Assembly: GCF_012689525.1 (NCBI RefSeq)
Contig: NZ_CP051514.1
Coordinates: forward strand, 2,294,001 to 2,358,000
Direction of reading: 5' to 3'
Source: Paraburkholderia aromaticivorans
Lineage (GTDB): Bacteria; Pseudomonadota; Gammaproteobacteria; Burkholderiales; Burkholderiaceae
DNA length: 64,000 nt
Both the position numbers and the translations under genes were made by a program. Below, one piece after another: positions 1-8,757 of the stretch. The notes below the pieces were generated by a model that searched no databases, was not told the origin of the DNA, and saw only the letters and a program-made list of their open reading frames with translations. Position 1 is the first letter of the stretch. Each line of letters begins with the position of its first letter.

Positions 1-1305
1 GACAAGCCGATCGACATCATCGCAGATGCGGTCAGGTCCAAGAGCAAGGTGCCACGCCTGCGAGATCTCAGTTATGACCCGGCGATGCTCTATATCGTAG
101 CGGGCGCGGCCGGTCTGCTGGGGCTGGCTGTTGCGGGCGTGGGGATGTACATCCACCACAGACATCAGGAAGAGATCATGCAGCAGCAGTCGCTTGCCGC
201 GCGCGCTGCAGCGCTATCGGCCAAAGCTGCGGCCGATGCAAAGTTGGCGATCATGCCCTGGGCGTCTTTGCCGCTGACGAACGACGTGTTCAGCGCGTGT
301 CAGACCCAGTGGGCTCAGCAGGCCCTGTCGATCAAAGGCTGGGTGCTTAACACCTGGACGTGTCGTGCTGACGCCGCTGGCATCACGATCGCGACGAAGT
401 GGACGCGCAACGGAGGTGTCGCCAGTGACGCGCCGGGCAGGCTGGACGATGGCGGCGAGTTCTCTACACACGAGACCGTGATGGCGCAGACGTTTGGCGG
501 CCTTAACCAGGACGCCCTGACGGGCGAGGCAGCACCGCGGGCAATGTACACGCTGGTGCAGACGTATGGCATCAAGATGCAGCTGGTAAAGCCAGTGGAG
601 ATGGTTGCGAAGGAAACCCCGGATGTGCCGAACGCGGCTCCGCCCCCGCCCTGGCTGTCGTACCCGATGACGATGGAGCTTCATGCACCCCCGTGGGTCG
701 AGATCGGGGCCGCGCAGTTCGATCATGTGACCGGCCTGCGTATCTCGAGTATCGGATACGACAGCGACAAGCGGGTGTGGACCACGATGGGCACGTTGTA
801 CGGTATTCGCGATACGACGGTTGCGTTAGGGGCTGCGACTGCGGCTGCAGCTGCGGTTGCGGCTTCCGGCGCGGTTCCGACGATGATCGCATCGCCCGGG
901 CCGGCTGCAACGCCGGTTCTGGCGTCGGCTCCAGTCGCGGTTCCTGCGGCGGTTCCTCCGGTGCCTTCATCGTCGGTCGTCAGCGGGCCGGTTACCCCGG
1001 CAAGTACGCCTGCCGTCGCGGTAACCCGGCCAGCAGCAGGTCAGCCGAAGGCGACCGACACGAGCCTGACGATGGTTGGGCCGGCGCCAAAACCGGCGGC
1101 GGTCGCACCGCTGACGTCGGCAGCCTCGCCGGCTGCTGCCCCGTCCACCACCGCCGGTAACGCGCAGGGTGGCATGGGAGCGCTTGCGCTTGTACAGGCG
1201 CATCACAACGCGAACCAGGGCCCGGGCGCGGCTGTCGCGGGTTCACCATCGACGCAGGCGGTGAGACCGAGCCTGTCGGCTATCCCGCCTGGTGTCGGGA
1301 ATTGA
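1..1305 (+). CDS. PilO-like type IVb pilus accessory protein, 5'-truncated by window edge
   Basis: The frame is open to the first base of the window, so the true start lies upstream. The visible part has one strong membrane segment (about bases 88-160), a folded periplasmic-looking domain of roughly 200 residues, and a long low-complexity tail (about bases 820-1290) rich in Ala, Pro and Val. R64-type PilO proteins have a cytoplasmic N-terminal domain, a central membrane segment and a periplasmic C-terminal domain, which fits this truncated view and the position directly before the pilQ-like ATPase. The Pro/Ala tail may span the periplasm or replace a separate PilP; that is inference. The stop overlaps the start region of the next gene, so the two are probably translationally coupled. 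Family assignment rests mainly on context and topology. Confidence 0.6.
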   Translation, partial: DKPIDIIADAVRSKSKVPRLRDLSYDPAMLYIVAGAAGLLGLAVAGVGMYIHHRHQEEIMQQQSLAARAAALSAKAAADAKLAIMPWASLPLTNDVFSACQTQWAQQALSIKGWVLNTWTCRADAAGITIATKWTRNGGVASDAPGRLDDGGEFSTHETVMAQTFGGLNQDALTGEAAPRAMYTLVQTYGIKMQLVKPVEMVAKETPDVPNAAPPPPWLSYPMTMELHAPPWVEIGAAQFDHVTGLRISSIGYDSDKRVWTTMGTLYGIRDTTVALGAATAAAAAVAASGAVPTMIASPGPAATPVLASAPVAVPAAVPPVPSSSVVSGPVTPASTPAVAVTRPAAGQPKATDTSLTMVGPAPKPAAVAPLTSAASPAAAPSTTAGNAQGGMGALALVQAHHNANQGPGAAVAGSPSTQAVRPSLSAIPPGVGN

Positions 1306-1313
1306 AGTCCGTT

Positions 1314-3224
1314 ATGGGCATTCTTGAGAGCCTCACGGTCAAAAAACTGGTGCCGACGCGCGAGGGCGGCGCTGCGGTGCCAGCTCGCGAGGCGTCACCA
1401 GCGTCCACCACCGATGGCGCCGAACGCCCGGTCCTGCAAAGTGGCGTAATTCCGCCTAGACAGGGCGGGACGGTACCCGCGCGTCAGGTGGAGGTCGAGA
1501 AGGTTCACAGGATTCCTCTGGCGCCGGCATTGCTGCAGGAACACGTCATTTATCCCGAGACGACGGGCGCACCCTTTGCTGACGTCGCCGTGACGATCGG
1601 CGTGCTGACGCCCGAGCGGGCGAGCGAGTTGCAGCGCCTGCAAGTTGCCACGGGCATGACGTCAACGATGATTGCCCGCGAGATGATGAGCATCGCTCAG
1701 GAAGAGATTGATGCGGTGCTGCAGTTTCGGGCTTGCACGATCTACGTCGATGCGCGTCACGTCGGACAGAGCGCCTACCAGACCTGGCGGGACGATATTC
1801 GCCGGCTCGACCATAGCGTGCGTTTCGAGGAAGTCGATGCCCGTGTGATTGAGGAAATGCGGGCGACGAAGACCTCGATGCAGGTCGCGGAAGCGTCGAA
1901 AGGACAGGGCAACCTCAACAACGTAAAGCAGATTCTCTCGTATTGCGCGACGATCGGCGGCAGTGACCTGCATGTGCTCCAGCGGGAAGACCATACGGAG
2001 ATGCAGATACGGGTGAAGGGCGACCTGAAAACCATGAAGCGCGCGATCCTGAACCCCGCCGAGGGCGAGGCTTTCGTGCGCTCGATGTACACCGGCCTCG
2101 CAACCGTCAAGGAAGCGACTTACAACCCGCTCAGTTTTCAGGATGCCCAGATCAAGGGTGATTCCATGCCCGGCACGATGTTGTCGAGCATCCGGATCAT
2201 CCGCGGCCCCATGTTCCCCGTGGAGACGGGCGGGGGGTTCACCGTCGCCCGTCTTCAATATCTCGCGGCGAAGAAGTACGACAGCACCCAGATCCAGGTT
2301 GCCTCGGAACGCCTCGGGTTAGTCGAGCCAGCGAAGCCGGATGGCGATTTTCGACTCGGCAAGATGGGATTCACCCCGCGGCAGGTCGAAATGCTCGAAC
2401 GTCTGATCCGGCGTTCCATGGGCATCATCGTGGTGACCGGGCCGACCGGCTCGGGCAAAACGACGACGCTGTACGAGCTCACGAAGCAGCAGGCGCGGCT
2501 GTTCCCGCATACGCGGCTGGTGACAATCGAGAACCCCCCTGAGTATCCGATGCCGTGGGCGATCCAGCTTGCGTGCAAAAGCGAAGAGTTTCCGCAAATG
2601 GTGCGGTACTCGCTCCGGATGGACCCTAACGCGATTCTGCTGGGCGAGGTCCGCGGTGTGGACGAAGCGCTCGCCGCTCTCCAGGCCGCAATGACCGGAC
2701 ACCTGGTGCTGACGACGCTGCACGTGACCGACCCGTTCGAAACATTTTCCAGGCTGGAACTGCTAGACAACGTACGCCTCTCGCGCCAGGTGGCCTGTAA
2801 CCACAAACAGGTCATCGGACTGATCTCGCAGCGGCGTGTTCCGATTCTTTGCGACAAGTGTAGTCACGCGGGCGCGGAGGCGTTCGAGACGTATCCGGGC
2901 TACCTGCAACGTGCCCTGCGCTCGTGGGCGAATGCTCGTCCCTATGGGCTGGAGAAGGTGAAGGTACGCGGGCAAGGATGCCGCGAATGCAATTTCCTCG
3001 GAATCATCCGGGAGCAGGCGGTGGCCGAGGTTGTCGTCACCGATGAGCACCTGATGCTGGACTGCATTGACAACGGCGTACTGAAAGCGGGACGCAATCA
3101 CCGGAAAAGGCCGGGTTCTGACAAGTCGATGATCGAGCACGCGATGGACCTCGTACTCGAAGGGCTGCTGGACCCATCTGATGCTGAACACGAAGTGGAT
3201 GAAATTCCAGTATGGGAGGGGTAA
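1314..3224 (+). CDS. pilQ: PilQ-type pilus assembly ATPase (GspE/PulE family)
   Basis: Secretion ATPase that would power pilin polymerisation at the inner membrane. Walker A GPTGSGKTTT lies at about residue 375, Walker B-like ILLGEVRG at about 440 and the His-box TGHLVLTTLH at about 463. Two CxxC pairs (CDKC and CREC), typical of GspE-type zinc modules, follow in the C-terminal third. About 636 residues, with an N-terminal domain of about 200 residues before the conserved N2-like domain. A TTG at 1302 overlaps the upstream stop, but ATG 1314 has better spacing from a GAAG motif and is preferred. It is followed three bases later by the pilR-like gene, so both are in one operon. The assignment to PilQ rather than another GspE protein comes from the pilO-pilQ-pilR-pilin order. 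Confidence 0.85.
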   Translation: MGILESLTVKKLVPTREGGAAVPAREASPASTTDGAERPVLQSGVIPPRQGGTVPARQVEVEKVHRIPLAPALLQEHVIYPETTGAPFADVAVTIGVLTPERASELQRLQVATGMTSTMIAREMMSIAQEEIDAVLQFRACTIYVDARHVGQSAYQTWRDDIRRLDHSVRFEEVDARVIEEMRATKTSMQVAEASKGQGNLNNVKQILSYCATIGGSDLHVLQREDHTEMQIRVKGDLKTMKRAILNPAEGEAFVRSMYTGLATVKEATYNPLSFQDAQIKGDSMPGTMLSSIRIIRGPMFPVETGGGFTVARLQYLAAKKYDSTQIQVASERLGLVEPAKPDGDFRLGKMGFTPRQVEMLERLIRRSMGIIVVTGPTGSGKTTTLYELTKQQARLFPHTRLVTIENPPEYPMPWAIQLACKSEEFPQMVRYSLRMDPNAILLGEVRGVDEALAALQAAMTGHLVLTTLHVTDPFETFSRLELLDNVRLSRQVACNHKQVIGLISQRRVPILCDKCSHAGAEAFETYPGYLQRALRSWANARPYGLEKVKVRGQGCRECNFLGIIREQAVAEVVVTDEHLMLDCIDNGVLKAGRNHRKRPGSDKSMIEHAMDLVLEGLLDPSDAEHEVDEIPVWEG

Positions 3225-3227
3225 CTG

Positions 3228-4268
3228 ATGGCTGATATTTCCTGGAGCCTGCGCAAAAAGTTCTATGAGCAGGCGTCGACGCAGATCGAGAATGGGCTGG
3301 GCCTGACGAAAGTGCTGGGCGATTTTAGGGATCGGCTTACCCGTCGCGGGCGCAAGAAGGCGGGGGCTGCTTTCCATCAGGTGTACCGGCGCGTGGAGGA
3401 CGGAAAAACCCTGACCGAAGCGCTCGGTCGAAAGATCACCGATCTCGAACGCACCGTGATATCGGCCGGCGAGAAGGCCGGTTCGATACCGAGGTCGATG
3501 CGCCTCGTGCTCGACGTGCGTGAAATGACCGCACGCATGATCGGGCAGTTGCGCTCGAGCTTCTTCGCACCGGGCGTCTACATGCTTGCCATGTACCTCG
3601 TACTGTTCATCATTGGCGACTATATCGTGCCGCAGTTCACCGCTGCCGTGCCGGTGAAGAAGTGGACTGGCTGGGCGTACACGATGTATCAGATGGGGGA
3701 TCTGGCAACGAGCTGGAAAACGCCGATCGTATTTGGCGGCATTGCGGCGTATGCCGTGTGGGCGCTGTGGGCCTCGTCGCGCTGGACTGGCGCGGGCCGA
3801 ACATTCTGCGACGAAAGGATCTTTCCGTTCACGACTTACCGTGAGGTTGCAGGCTTTTCCTGGCTTCTGTCCTTCGGTGCGCTGCTACAGGCTGGCGTGG
3901 CGGATACCGTAGCGCTGAAGGGGCAGATCGGGAACAACTCGCCGTGGCTTGCGTCCCGGTTGCGCCCGATCCTGCATCATCTCGAGGACGGTCGCGATCT
4001 CGCCACGGCGATGCGCATGTCGGGCCATGGTTTCCCGTCACCGGAACTGATCGATGACATCTCCGCCTATGTCGGATTCCCGAACTTCCCGGAGATGATC
4101 GAGAAGGTGTCACGTCAATATGCGAAGACCCTTGAGAAGCAACTGATTGCACGCGGCGCGATGATCTCGTTCCTATTCAGTATGGTGATGTTCGGAGCAA
4201 TGGTCGTGCTGCAGTTGGGGGCGAACTCGATTTCCACGATTCTCACGGCGAACATGAGTCACGGCTAA
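3228..4268 (+). CDS. pilR: PilR-type inner-membrane platform protein (GspF family)
   Basis: 346 residues. Two GspF-like halves are visible: an N-terminal cytoplasmic helical domain with the segment EKAGSIPRSMRLVLD, hydrophobic segments near residues 110-135 and 160-185, a second cytoplasmic domain, and a C-terminal membrane segment near 310-335. GspF/PilC/PilR proteins form the platform that couples the assembly ATPase to the pilin pool. The start has a strong GGAGGGG ribosome-binding site, and the gene begins 4 bases after the pilQ stop. A rho-independent terminator follows, so it is probably the last gene of the first transcription unit. Confidence 0.85.
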   Translation: MADISWSLRKKFYEQASTQIENGLGLTKVLGDFRDRLTRRGRKKAGAAFHQVYRRVEDGKTLTEALGRKITDLERTVISAGEKAGSIPRSMRLVLDVREMTARMIGQLRSSFFAPGVYMLAMYLVLFIIGDYIVPQFTAAVPVKKWTGWAYTMYQMGDLATSWKTPIVFGGIAAYAVWALWASSRWTGAGRTFCDERIFPFTTYREVAGFSWLLSFGALLQAGVADTVALKGQIGNNSPWLASRLRPILHHLEDGRDLATAMRMSGHGFPSPELIDDISAYVGFPNFPEMIEKVSRQYAKTLEKQLIARGAMISFLFSMVMFGAMVVLQLGANSISTILTANMSHG

Positions 4269-4289
4269 CGAAAAGGCAATCCGCCGCGC

Positions 4290-4320
4290 AACGGCCGCAG
4301 AGGTTCTGCGGCCGTTTTCT
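4290..4320 (+). terminator. Rho-independent terminator after pilR
   Basis: Perfect 10-bp stem ACGGCCGCAG / CTGCGGCCGT with a 5-base loop, followed by TTTT. It separates the pilO-pilQ-pilR unit from the pilin gene, which would let the abundant pilin have its own promoter in the following 230 bases. Confidence 0.8.
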
Positions 4321-4552
4321 ATTTGTACGCGCGATTTAACGTTCTTCCCGCCCGCAGTCGCGAGCGAGCGGCGGTTCTGCGCAAGGGAGCGCGGCGGGTC
4401 GCGCAACCCGGGCGAAAGACCCCTGATTTTCACTACCTTTTGGCACGTTTCAGGATGCGCCGAACTCTTTAAATGGTAATGCCCCAGCTCGGTAAAAGCC
4501 CGACTGCGAGGGGTACTTATCTAACCGCGCATCACAACAGGGAGTGGGAAAC

Positions 4553-5056
4553 ATGGAAGGTATTCTCGGGCGAATCGTCGCCATCGTGCTGGGTCTGCTC
4601 GCGCTGGCCGCAGTCGGCTACGCGGCATACAACGGCTTCTCCAACAGCAAGGCGTCGGACGTCGCGACCGGTGTGACGACGGTTGTCGAAAACGCACGTG
4701 CGCAGTTCACGCAATCGGCGACCGGCTATACGAAGTTCACCACAGCCAACGTGGCTAGCCTGAACACCGCCGGCATCCTGCCATCGACGTGGTGGAACGG
4801 TACGAATGCAGTCGACCCGTGGGGTAATACGGTCGCGTTCGCCGCTGGCGCCGGCGGGACCTCGCAAGGTGCGATCACGTTCGGCGGCGGCGGCTCTGAA
4901 ACGCAGTCGCAATGCGTGAACCTCGCGCAGAACCTGAAGGACTATGTGACGCTGAAGGTGGGTACGGCGACCTTTACGACGGCTACTCCCGCTGATCCGG
5001 TCACGGCTGCGGCTGCCTGCACGGGCGCGGTTGCTTTCGTTCTGACCTTCCAGTAA
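4553..5056 (+). CDS. Type IVb major pilin (PilS-like)
   Basis: About 167 residues. A short leader ending in glycine (MEG or MEGILG) is followed by a hydrophobic helix (IVAIVLGLLALAAVGYAAY) and then a small polar domain with PSTWWNGTNAVDPWG, a signature like those of PilS-family pilins, and a C-terminal pair of cysteines (about residues 122 and 155) likely to form a disulfide. No glutamate at mature position 5 is evident, unlike type IVa pilins. ATG 4553 is chosen because GGGAG precedes it; GTG 4544 is an alternative giving a 3-residue longer leader. The exact prepilin peptidase site is uncertain, and no prepilin peptidase gene lies in the window. Located between a terminator and the second ATPase gene. 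Confidence 0.75.
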   Translation: MEGILGRIVAIVLGLLALAAVGYAAYNGFSNSKASDVATGVTTVVENARAQFTQSATGYTKFTTANVASLNTAGILPSTWWNGTNAVDPWGNTVAFAAGAGGTSQGAITFGGGGSETQSQCVNLAQNLKDYVTLKVGTATFTTATPADPVTAAAACTGAVAFVLTFQ

Positions 5057-5074
5057 TCGACGGGCGAGCCCAAC

Positions 5075-6187
5075 ATGAGCGCGATCGAAGCTGTCGTCGC
5101 GTCGGGTGCGGAGCCGCTGGTTTCAGGGGCTCCGCCTGCTGCCTTTGGAACGGTTCCGGAGGCGCGCTCGGCCCTTGAGTCGGCGCAACCGACGCCGGTG
5201 ACGCTCGCGTCACCGGGTTCACCCCTCGCACAGATCGCGTTTTCCGATCTGTATCTGGAAGCCGACGGGCTGGCCTGGTACAAGAAAGCCCCGAACGACC
5301 GGCAAGGTCACCGATTGAGCGGAATCTTGCAGACCGAAGCACGAGCGCTGCTGCAGGACGTGGAGCAGATGACGCTCAACGATGACGATAGCTTCGGATG
5401 GGGCGGTCTTATTCTGCGAGCGAAGTGCCTTCCAACACTTAAGGGTCCGGTCTATGTGTTTCGCCGGATCATCGAGAAACCGCTGGATTTTCACAAAATA
5501 GGCTATCCGTCGCGACTCTCGCGAGCCCTCATGGCGGCCGAATTCGATGAGGGTGGGCTGGTGCTGATTGCCGGGCGCACAGGATCGGGAAAAACAACCT
5601 CTCTCACCGCTTATGTGGCCGAACGTCTGCGGACCTTCGGTGGGATAGCGGTCACGGCGGAGAACCCGATCGAAGTACAGATGCAAGGCCGCTATGCAGG
5701 CCTCGACGGAATTGCTGGCGTTTGCTACCAGACGCAGGTGAAGGATGACAGGGACTTCGGCCCGCGCATCAGGGACTTCATGCGTGCGGCGCCGAACATC
5801 ATCATGCTCGGTGAGATGCGCACTGCTGATGCGGCAGGCCAGGCAGTGCTTGCAGCTACAAGCGGGCACCTCGTTGTGGTCTCGGTTCACGGCCGCGACC
5901 CCGTTTCCGTGATCGATCGCGTTAAAAACCTCGTCAATGAGTCTGGCTATGACGTGTCGCTTTTCGCAGACAGTCTCCTGGCCGTGGTTCATCAACAGAT
6001 GCTTCTCGAAAACATCAACGGCGAGGACCGCAGGCGCATTGTGGCTAAGCCGCTTGTCGTTAAAAACTCAGTGAGCGAAGGGGCGATCCGGGCGCATATC
6101 CGCGGAGGCGTCCTTGAACAGATGGTTTCCGAGGTGGAGCGCCAGGAGCGGGTGATGAAGATGCCTGGCAACATGGGGGAGTTCTGA
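5075..6187 (+). CDS. PilT-like second pilus ATPase
   Basis: 370 residues of the same secretion ATPase superfamily as PilQ but shorter and closer in size to PilT/PilU retraction ATPases. Walker A GRTGSGKTTS is at about residue 165, Walker B-like IIMLGEMR at about 240, and the His-box SGHLVVVSVHGRD at about 262. No CxxC zinc module is present. The R64 thin-pilus operon has only one such ATPase, so a second one here suggests a pilus that can retract or a specialised assembly motor; that is inference. It starts 19 bases after the pilin and ends 1 base before the next gene, within one operon. Confidence 0.8.
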   Translation: MSAIEAVVASGAEPLVSGAPPAAFGTVPEARSALESAQPTPVTLASPGSPLAQIAFSDLYLEADGLAWYKKAPNDRQGHRLSGILQTEARALLQDVEQMTLNDDDSFGWGGLILRAKCLPTLKGPVYVFRRIIEKPLDFHKIGYPSRLSRALMAAEFDEGGLVLIAGRTGSGKTTSLTAYVAERLRTFGGIAVTAENPIEVQMQGRYAGLDGIAGVCYQTQVKDDRDFGPRIRDFMRAAPNIIMLGEMRTADAAGQAVLAATSGHLVVVSVHGRDPVSVIDRVKNLVNESGYDVSLFADSLLAVVHQQMLLENINGEDRRRIVAKPLVVKNSVSEGAIRAHIRGGVLEQMVSEVERQERVMKMPGNMGEF

Positions 6188-6188
6188 C

Positions 6189-6668
6189 ATGGGCTTTGCG
6201 ATTCTGCCGATGGTGGCTTTCCTCTTTTACTTCGGCCTGCAGATGATGGGCCTGCAGGCGGCGAACTCTGTGCCGGGCGCCGGGCCGGTCGGGCAGATGC
6301 AGAACAGGCAGGTCATCAGTGCGCAGCAAGCCGAAATGTGGGGGGAAGCGTGCTACGCCTCGGCATCGGCGCAGCCTGGCGTGGTGAGCAGCGCAGTGCA
6401 GGTGACGTTGCCGGTTGGGGTGAGCGCTCCCGCCAATGAGGGATGCGTGACCACCCCGATCGGAACGGGTGGCCGGGATATCTACGGCTACATGCAGGCT
6501 GCCCCTGGCGCCGTGGGGCAGGTACAGGGCGACTCAAACGAAAACCTGATCTGGTACAGGGTTACGCGGCAGGGGGCGGCAATTTCTCTTGTGTCCGGCG
6601 AAGCGGTGCCCGTACCGAATCAGATTCCGGTGGGCGATCTGGTCGACTACTCGACGACGGCTAACTAA
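6189..6668 (+). CDS. Small pilus-operon membrane protein of unknown function
   Basis: 159 residues starting with a hydrophobic segment (ILPMVAFLFYFGLQMMGL) without an obvious cleavage site, then a Gly/Val-rich exported domain with two cysteines (about residues 55 and 79). It begins one base after the second ATPase stop and ends 9 bases before the pilV-like gene, so it is co-transcribed with pilus genes. It could be a minor pilin-like or periplasmic assembly protein. I do not recognise the family. Confidence 0.7.
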   Translation: MGFAILPMVAFLFYFGLQMMGLQAANSVPGAGPVGQMQNRQVISAQQAEMWGEACYASASAQPGVVSSAVQVTLPVGVSAPANEGCVTTPIGTGGRDIYGYMQAAPGAVGQVQGDSNENLIWYRVTRQGAAISLVSGEAVPVPNQIPVGDLVDYSTTAN

Positions 6669-6677
6669 GAGGACGGT

Positions 6678-7964
6678 ATGGACCCGATCATCGGCGCACT
6701 GGCCGCTTTGGTGATTTCCATGTTTGGCGTTGTGGGCTTTACCCAATTCGCCAAAATGGGCGTGACGAACATTCAAACCGCAGCGACAGCTTCCCAGCAG
6801 CACACCTTCGACGCTGCAACGCTACAGTACGTCCAGGACAATGCCGTCACGCTTGCGCAAGGCGCGACGGCAGCCGTACCGGTCACGATCACCGCAGCGC
6901 AGCTGGCGACCGCTGGCTATCTGCCAGCCGGCTATCTGGGCACGAACAGCTTCGGCCAGACGTGGCAGGCGCAAGTGCTCCAGCCGACAGCCGGACAACT
7001 CGAAACGCTGGTGACGTCGACCGGCGGCAATCCGATCAGGGACACGAAGCAGCTTGCCCAGATCGCGGCCGAAACGGGCGCGGCGGGCGGCTTTGTACCG
7101 TATGCCAACCAGGCCGGTAATACGTTCAACACGAACACCGCGTACGGGACCTACGGTGCGTGGAGTGTGCCGCTCACGGCCTTCTCGAATCCGGGTAGTG
7201 GTCATCTTGCATCGTTGCTGCAGTTCACGAACGTGCAGGCGAACACGGCGTACCTGTATCGCGTGCCCGTGGTGAACCACCCCGAGCTGAATAACATGCA
7301 GACCGATCTGGGTCTGACCGACACCGGCGGTAACGCGCACAACATTACCGGCGTGAACACAGCGACGGCATCGACCTTCTCGGTCAACGGTGGCGGCCAG
7401 CTACAGGCGGATCAGGGCGGCTCTCTTGAGCTGGGCGGCAACAATGCGAAGGCGGGAACCGGAACGCCGTACATCGACTTTCACCAGGCTGGCCAGGGCG
7501 TGCAGGACTTTAACGTCCGGATCGTCAACGACAAAAACGATCACCTGTCGATTCAGGCTGCCAACGGGCAGGGTGCGCTTCAGGTTCAAGGCACGCTTCA
7601 GGCGGGCAACGTGGCCGTCCCGGGCTCGTCGTGTTCGGCGAACGGAATCATGGGCGCTAACAGTGATGGATCCGGGCAGATCCTTTCCTGTCAGTACGGA
7701 AAGTGGGAGCCGATCGGTGGCCGCTGGTTGCAGATGTACAAGTATGTGGTGGCGAATGGATGGGGGATCCCGATTCCTACCTGTCCTGCTGGCGGGACGG
7801 CTGGGGTCATCCTGTCGCCGACCAATTTCACCGTCGACGCGACATCCGTTGTCAATTACGGCGCGAACCCGAGCGGCAGCCAATGGATCATCTATATCAC
7901 TGACGGCGGTGGCGCGGGGATCAACGGCGCGCTGGCGGCAGCGGCAACTTATTGCACCTACTAG
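6678..7964 (+). CDS. pilV: PilV-like tip adhesin (shufflon-type minor pilin)
   Basis: 428 residues. The N-terminal hydrophobic helix (IIGALAALVISMFGVVGF) and the long central region are typical of PilV constant regions; these minor pilins sit at the pilus tip and set recipient specificity in R64-type conjugation. The C-terminal part (after about residue 340, WEPIGGRWLQMYKYV) ends in the short sequence AATYCTY. In shufflon systems the C-terminus is switched by an adjacent Rci recombinase; here no alternative C-terminal cassettes, repeats or recombinase lie nearby, so the adhesin appears fixed. RBS AAGAGGA precedes ATG 6678. Confidence 0.75.
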   Translation: MDPIIGALAALVISMFGVVGFTQFAKMGVTNIQTAATASQQHTFDAATLQYVQDNAVTLAQGATAAVPVTITAAQLATAGYLPAGYLGTNSFGQTWQAQVLQPTAGQLETLVTSTGGNPIRDTKQLAQIAAETGAAGGFVPYANQAGNTFNTNTAYGTYGAWSVPLTAFSNPGSGHLASLLQFTNVQANTAYLYRVPVVNHPELNNMQTDLGLTDTGGNAHNITGVNTATASTFSVNGGGQLQADQGGSLELGGNNAKAGTGTPYIDFHQAGQGVQDFNVRIVNDKNDHLSIQAANGQGALQVQGTLQAGNVAVPGSSCSANGIMGANSDGSGQILSCQYGKWEPIGGRWLQMYKYVVANGWGIPIPTCPAGGTAGVILSPTNFTVDATSVVNYGANPSGSQWIIYITDGGGAGINGALAAAATYCTY

Positions 7965-7970
7965 GCGGGG

Positions 7971-8588
7971 ATGAAAATGAAGAAGCTTCTCCAGGCTGTA
8001 CTGTTCATCGCGGGGCTGCTGATCGGCACGTCGGCGTTTGCCAACCCGGTCATCTGTTCCCCTGGTTACCAGGACGCCACCTGCGTGACACCGATCGTGC
8101 ATGCGCCGATCCCCGCTCCAACCTGCTCGTCAGGAGCCGGATGGACGACGGTTTCGTCTGCGGTGTGGCAAGGTTCGCACTGGAGTACGCCGCAGTGCTC
8201 CTATAAAGGGCAGCCGGCCTGTCCTGCCGGGCAGCAGCAAGTTCAAGCTGCAAGTTGGAATGGCGGAAGTTGGGTTGGTCTTGTATGCAGGCCACAGGCG
8301 ACCACACCTCCGCCTCCGACTGGAGTGACAGCCTGTGACGCCGCCGCAGTCACTAATGGATTTCAGATCACCCAGCAATTTGAAACGTACAACGGCAGCT
8401 ATCCATACTCCGGCGGAGTGGGTGTGGAGGGCATTATGTTCGGTGCGAACGGGCCGGAGGAGAGTGATGTCTGCGGAGACACGACCACGTCGTACGAACT
8501 GGAGTGCATCCTGAACGGCGACGGCACGCTCGCGTACCTGGCGGTAGTTCAAGCTTTCTTCCCGACCTGCAGCGGTGGGGGCAACTGA
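7971..8588 (+). CDS. Secreted cysteine-containing protein at end of pilus operon
   Basis: 205 residues (203 if ATG 7977 is used) with a clear Sec signal peptide (KKLLQAVLFIAGLLIGTSAFA, cleavage after AFA). The mature part has at least ten cysteines and a stretch resembling tail or tip adhesins (CPAGQQQVQAASWNGGSWVG). It follows pilV by 6 bases and is probably co-translated. It may be a pilus-associated or secreted adhesin; the family is not recognised. Confidence 0.65.
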   Translation: MKMKKLLQAVLFIAGLLIGTSAFANPVICSPGYQDATCVTPIVHAPIPAPTCSSGAGWTTVSSAVWQGSHWSTPQCSYKGQPACPAGQQQVQAASWNGGSWVGLVCRPQATTPPPPTGVTACDAAAVTNGFQITQQFETYNGSYPYSGGVGVEGIMFGANGPEESDVCGDTTTSYELECILNGDGTLAYLAVVQAFFPTCSGGGN

Positions 8589-8711
8589 AGCGACTGGCCC
8601 AGGGGTGAGGCGTCGACCGACATCGGTCGGCGCCGCAAGGGACCGGCCCGAAATGGGTGCGTTTGTGACACCGCGACGGTTTGCGGAGCATCGGGGCGGG
8701 ACTCTCGAAAT

Positions 8712-8742
8712 CGCCACGAACGTCCGAAGACGCTTCGTGGCG
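8712..8742. terminator. Inverted repeat between convergent genes
   Basis: 9-bp perfect stem CGCCACGAA / TTCGTGGCG around a 13-base loop in the gap between the plus-strand secreted protein gene and the minus-strand CAP lipoprotein gene. Position suggests a bidirectional terminator, but no T-run follows, so this is tentative. Confidence 0.4.
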
Positions 8743-8757
8743 AGGGGATATTCCGAG

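Noticed and set aside
4441..4466. Sigma54-like TGGCAC before the pilin gene
   Set aside because: The second element TTGC is not at the required 5-base spacing (AGGA occurs there).
6678..8588. Shufflon downstream of pilV
   Set aside because: No inverted repeat set, alternative 3' cassettes or adjacent Rci recombinase found.
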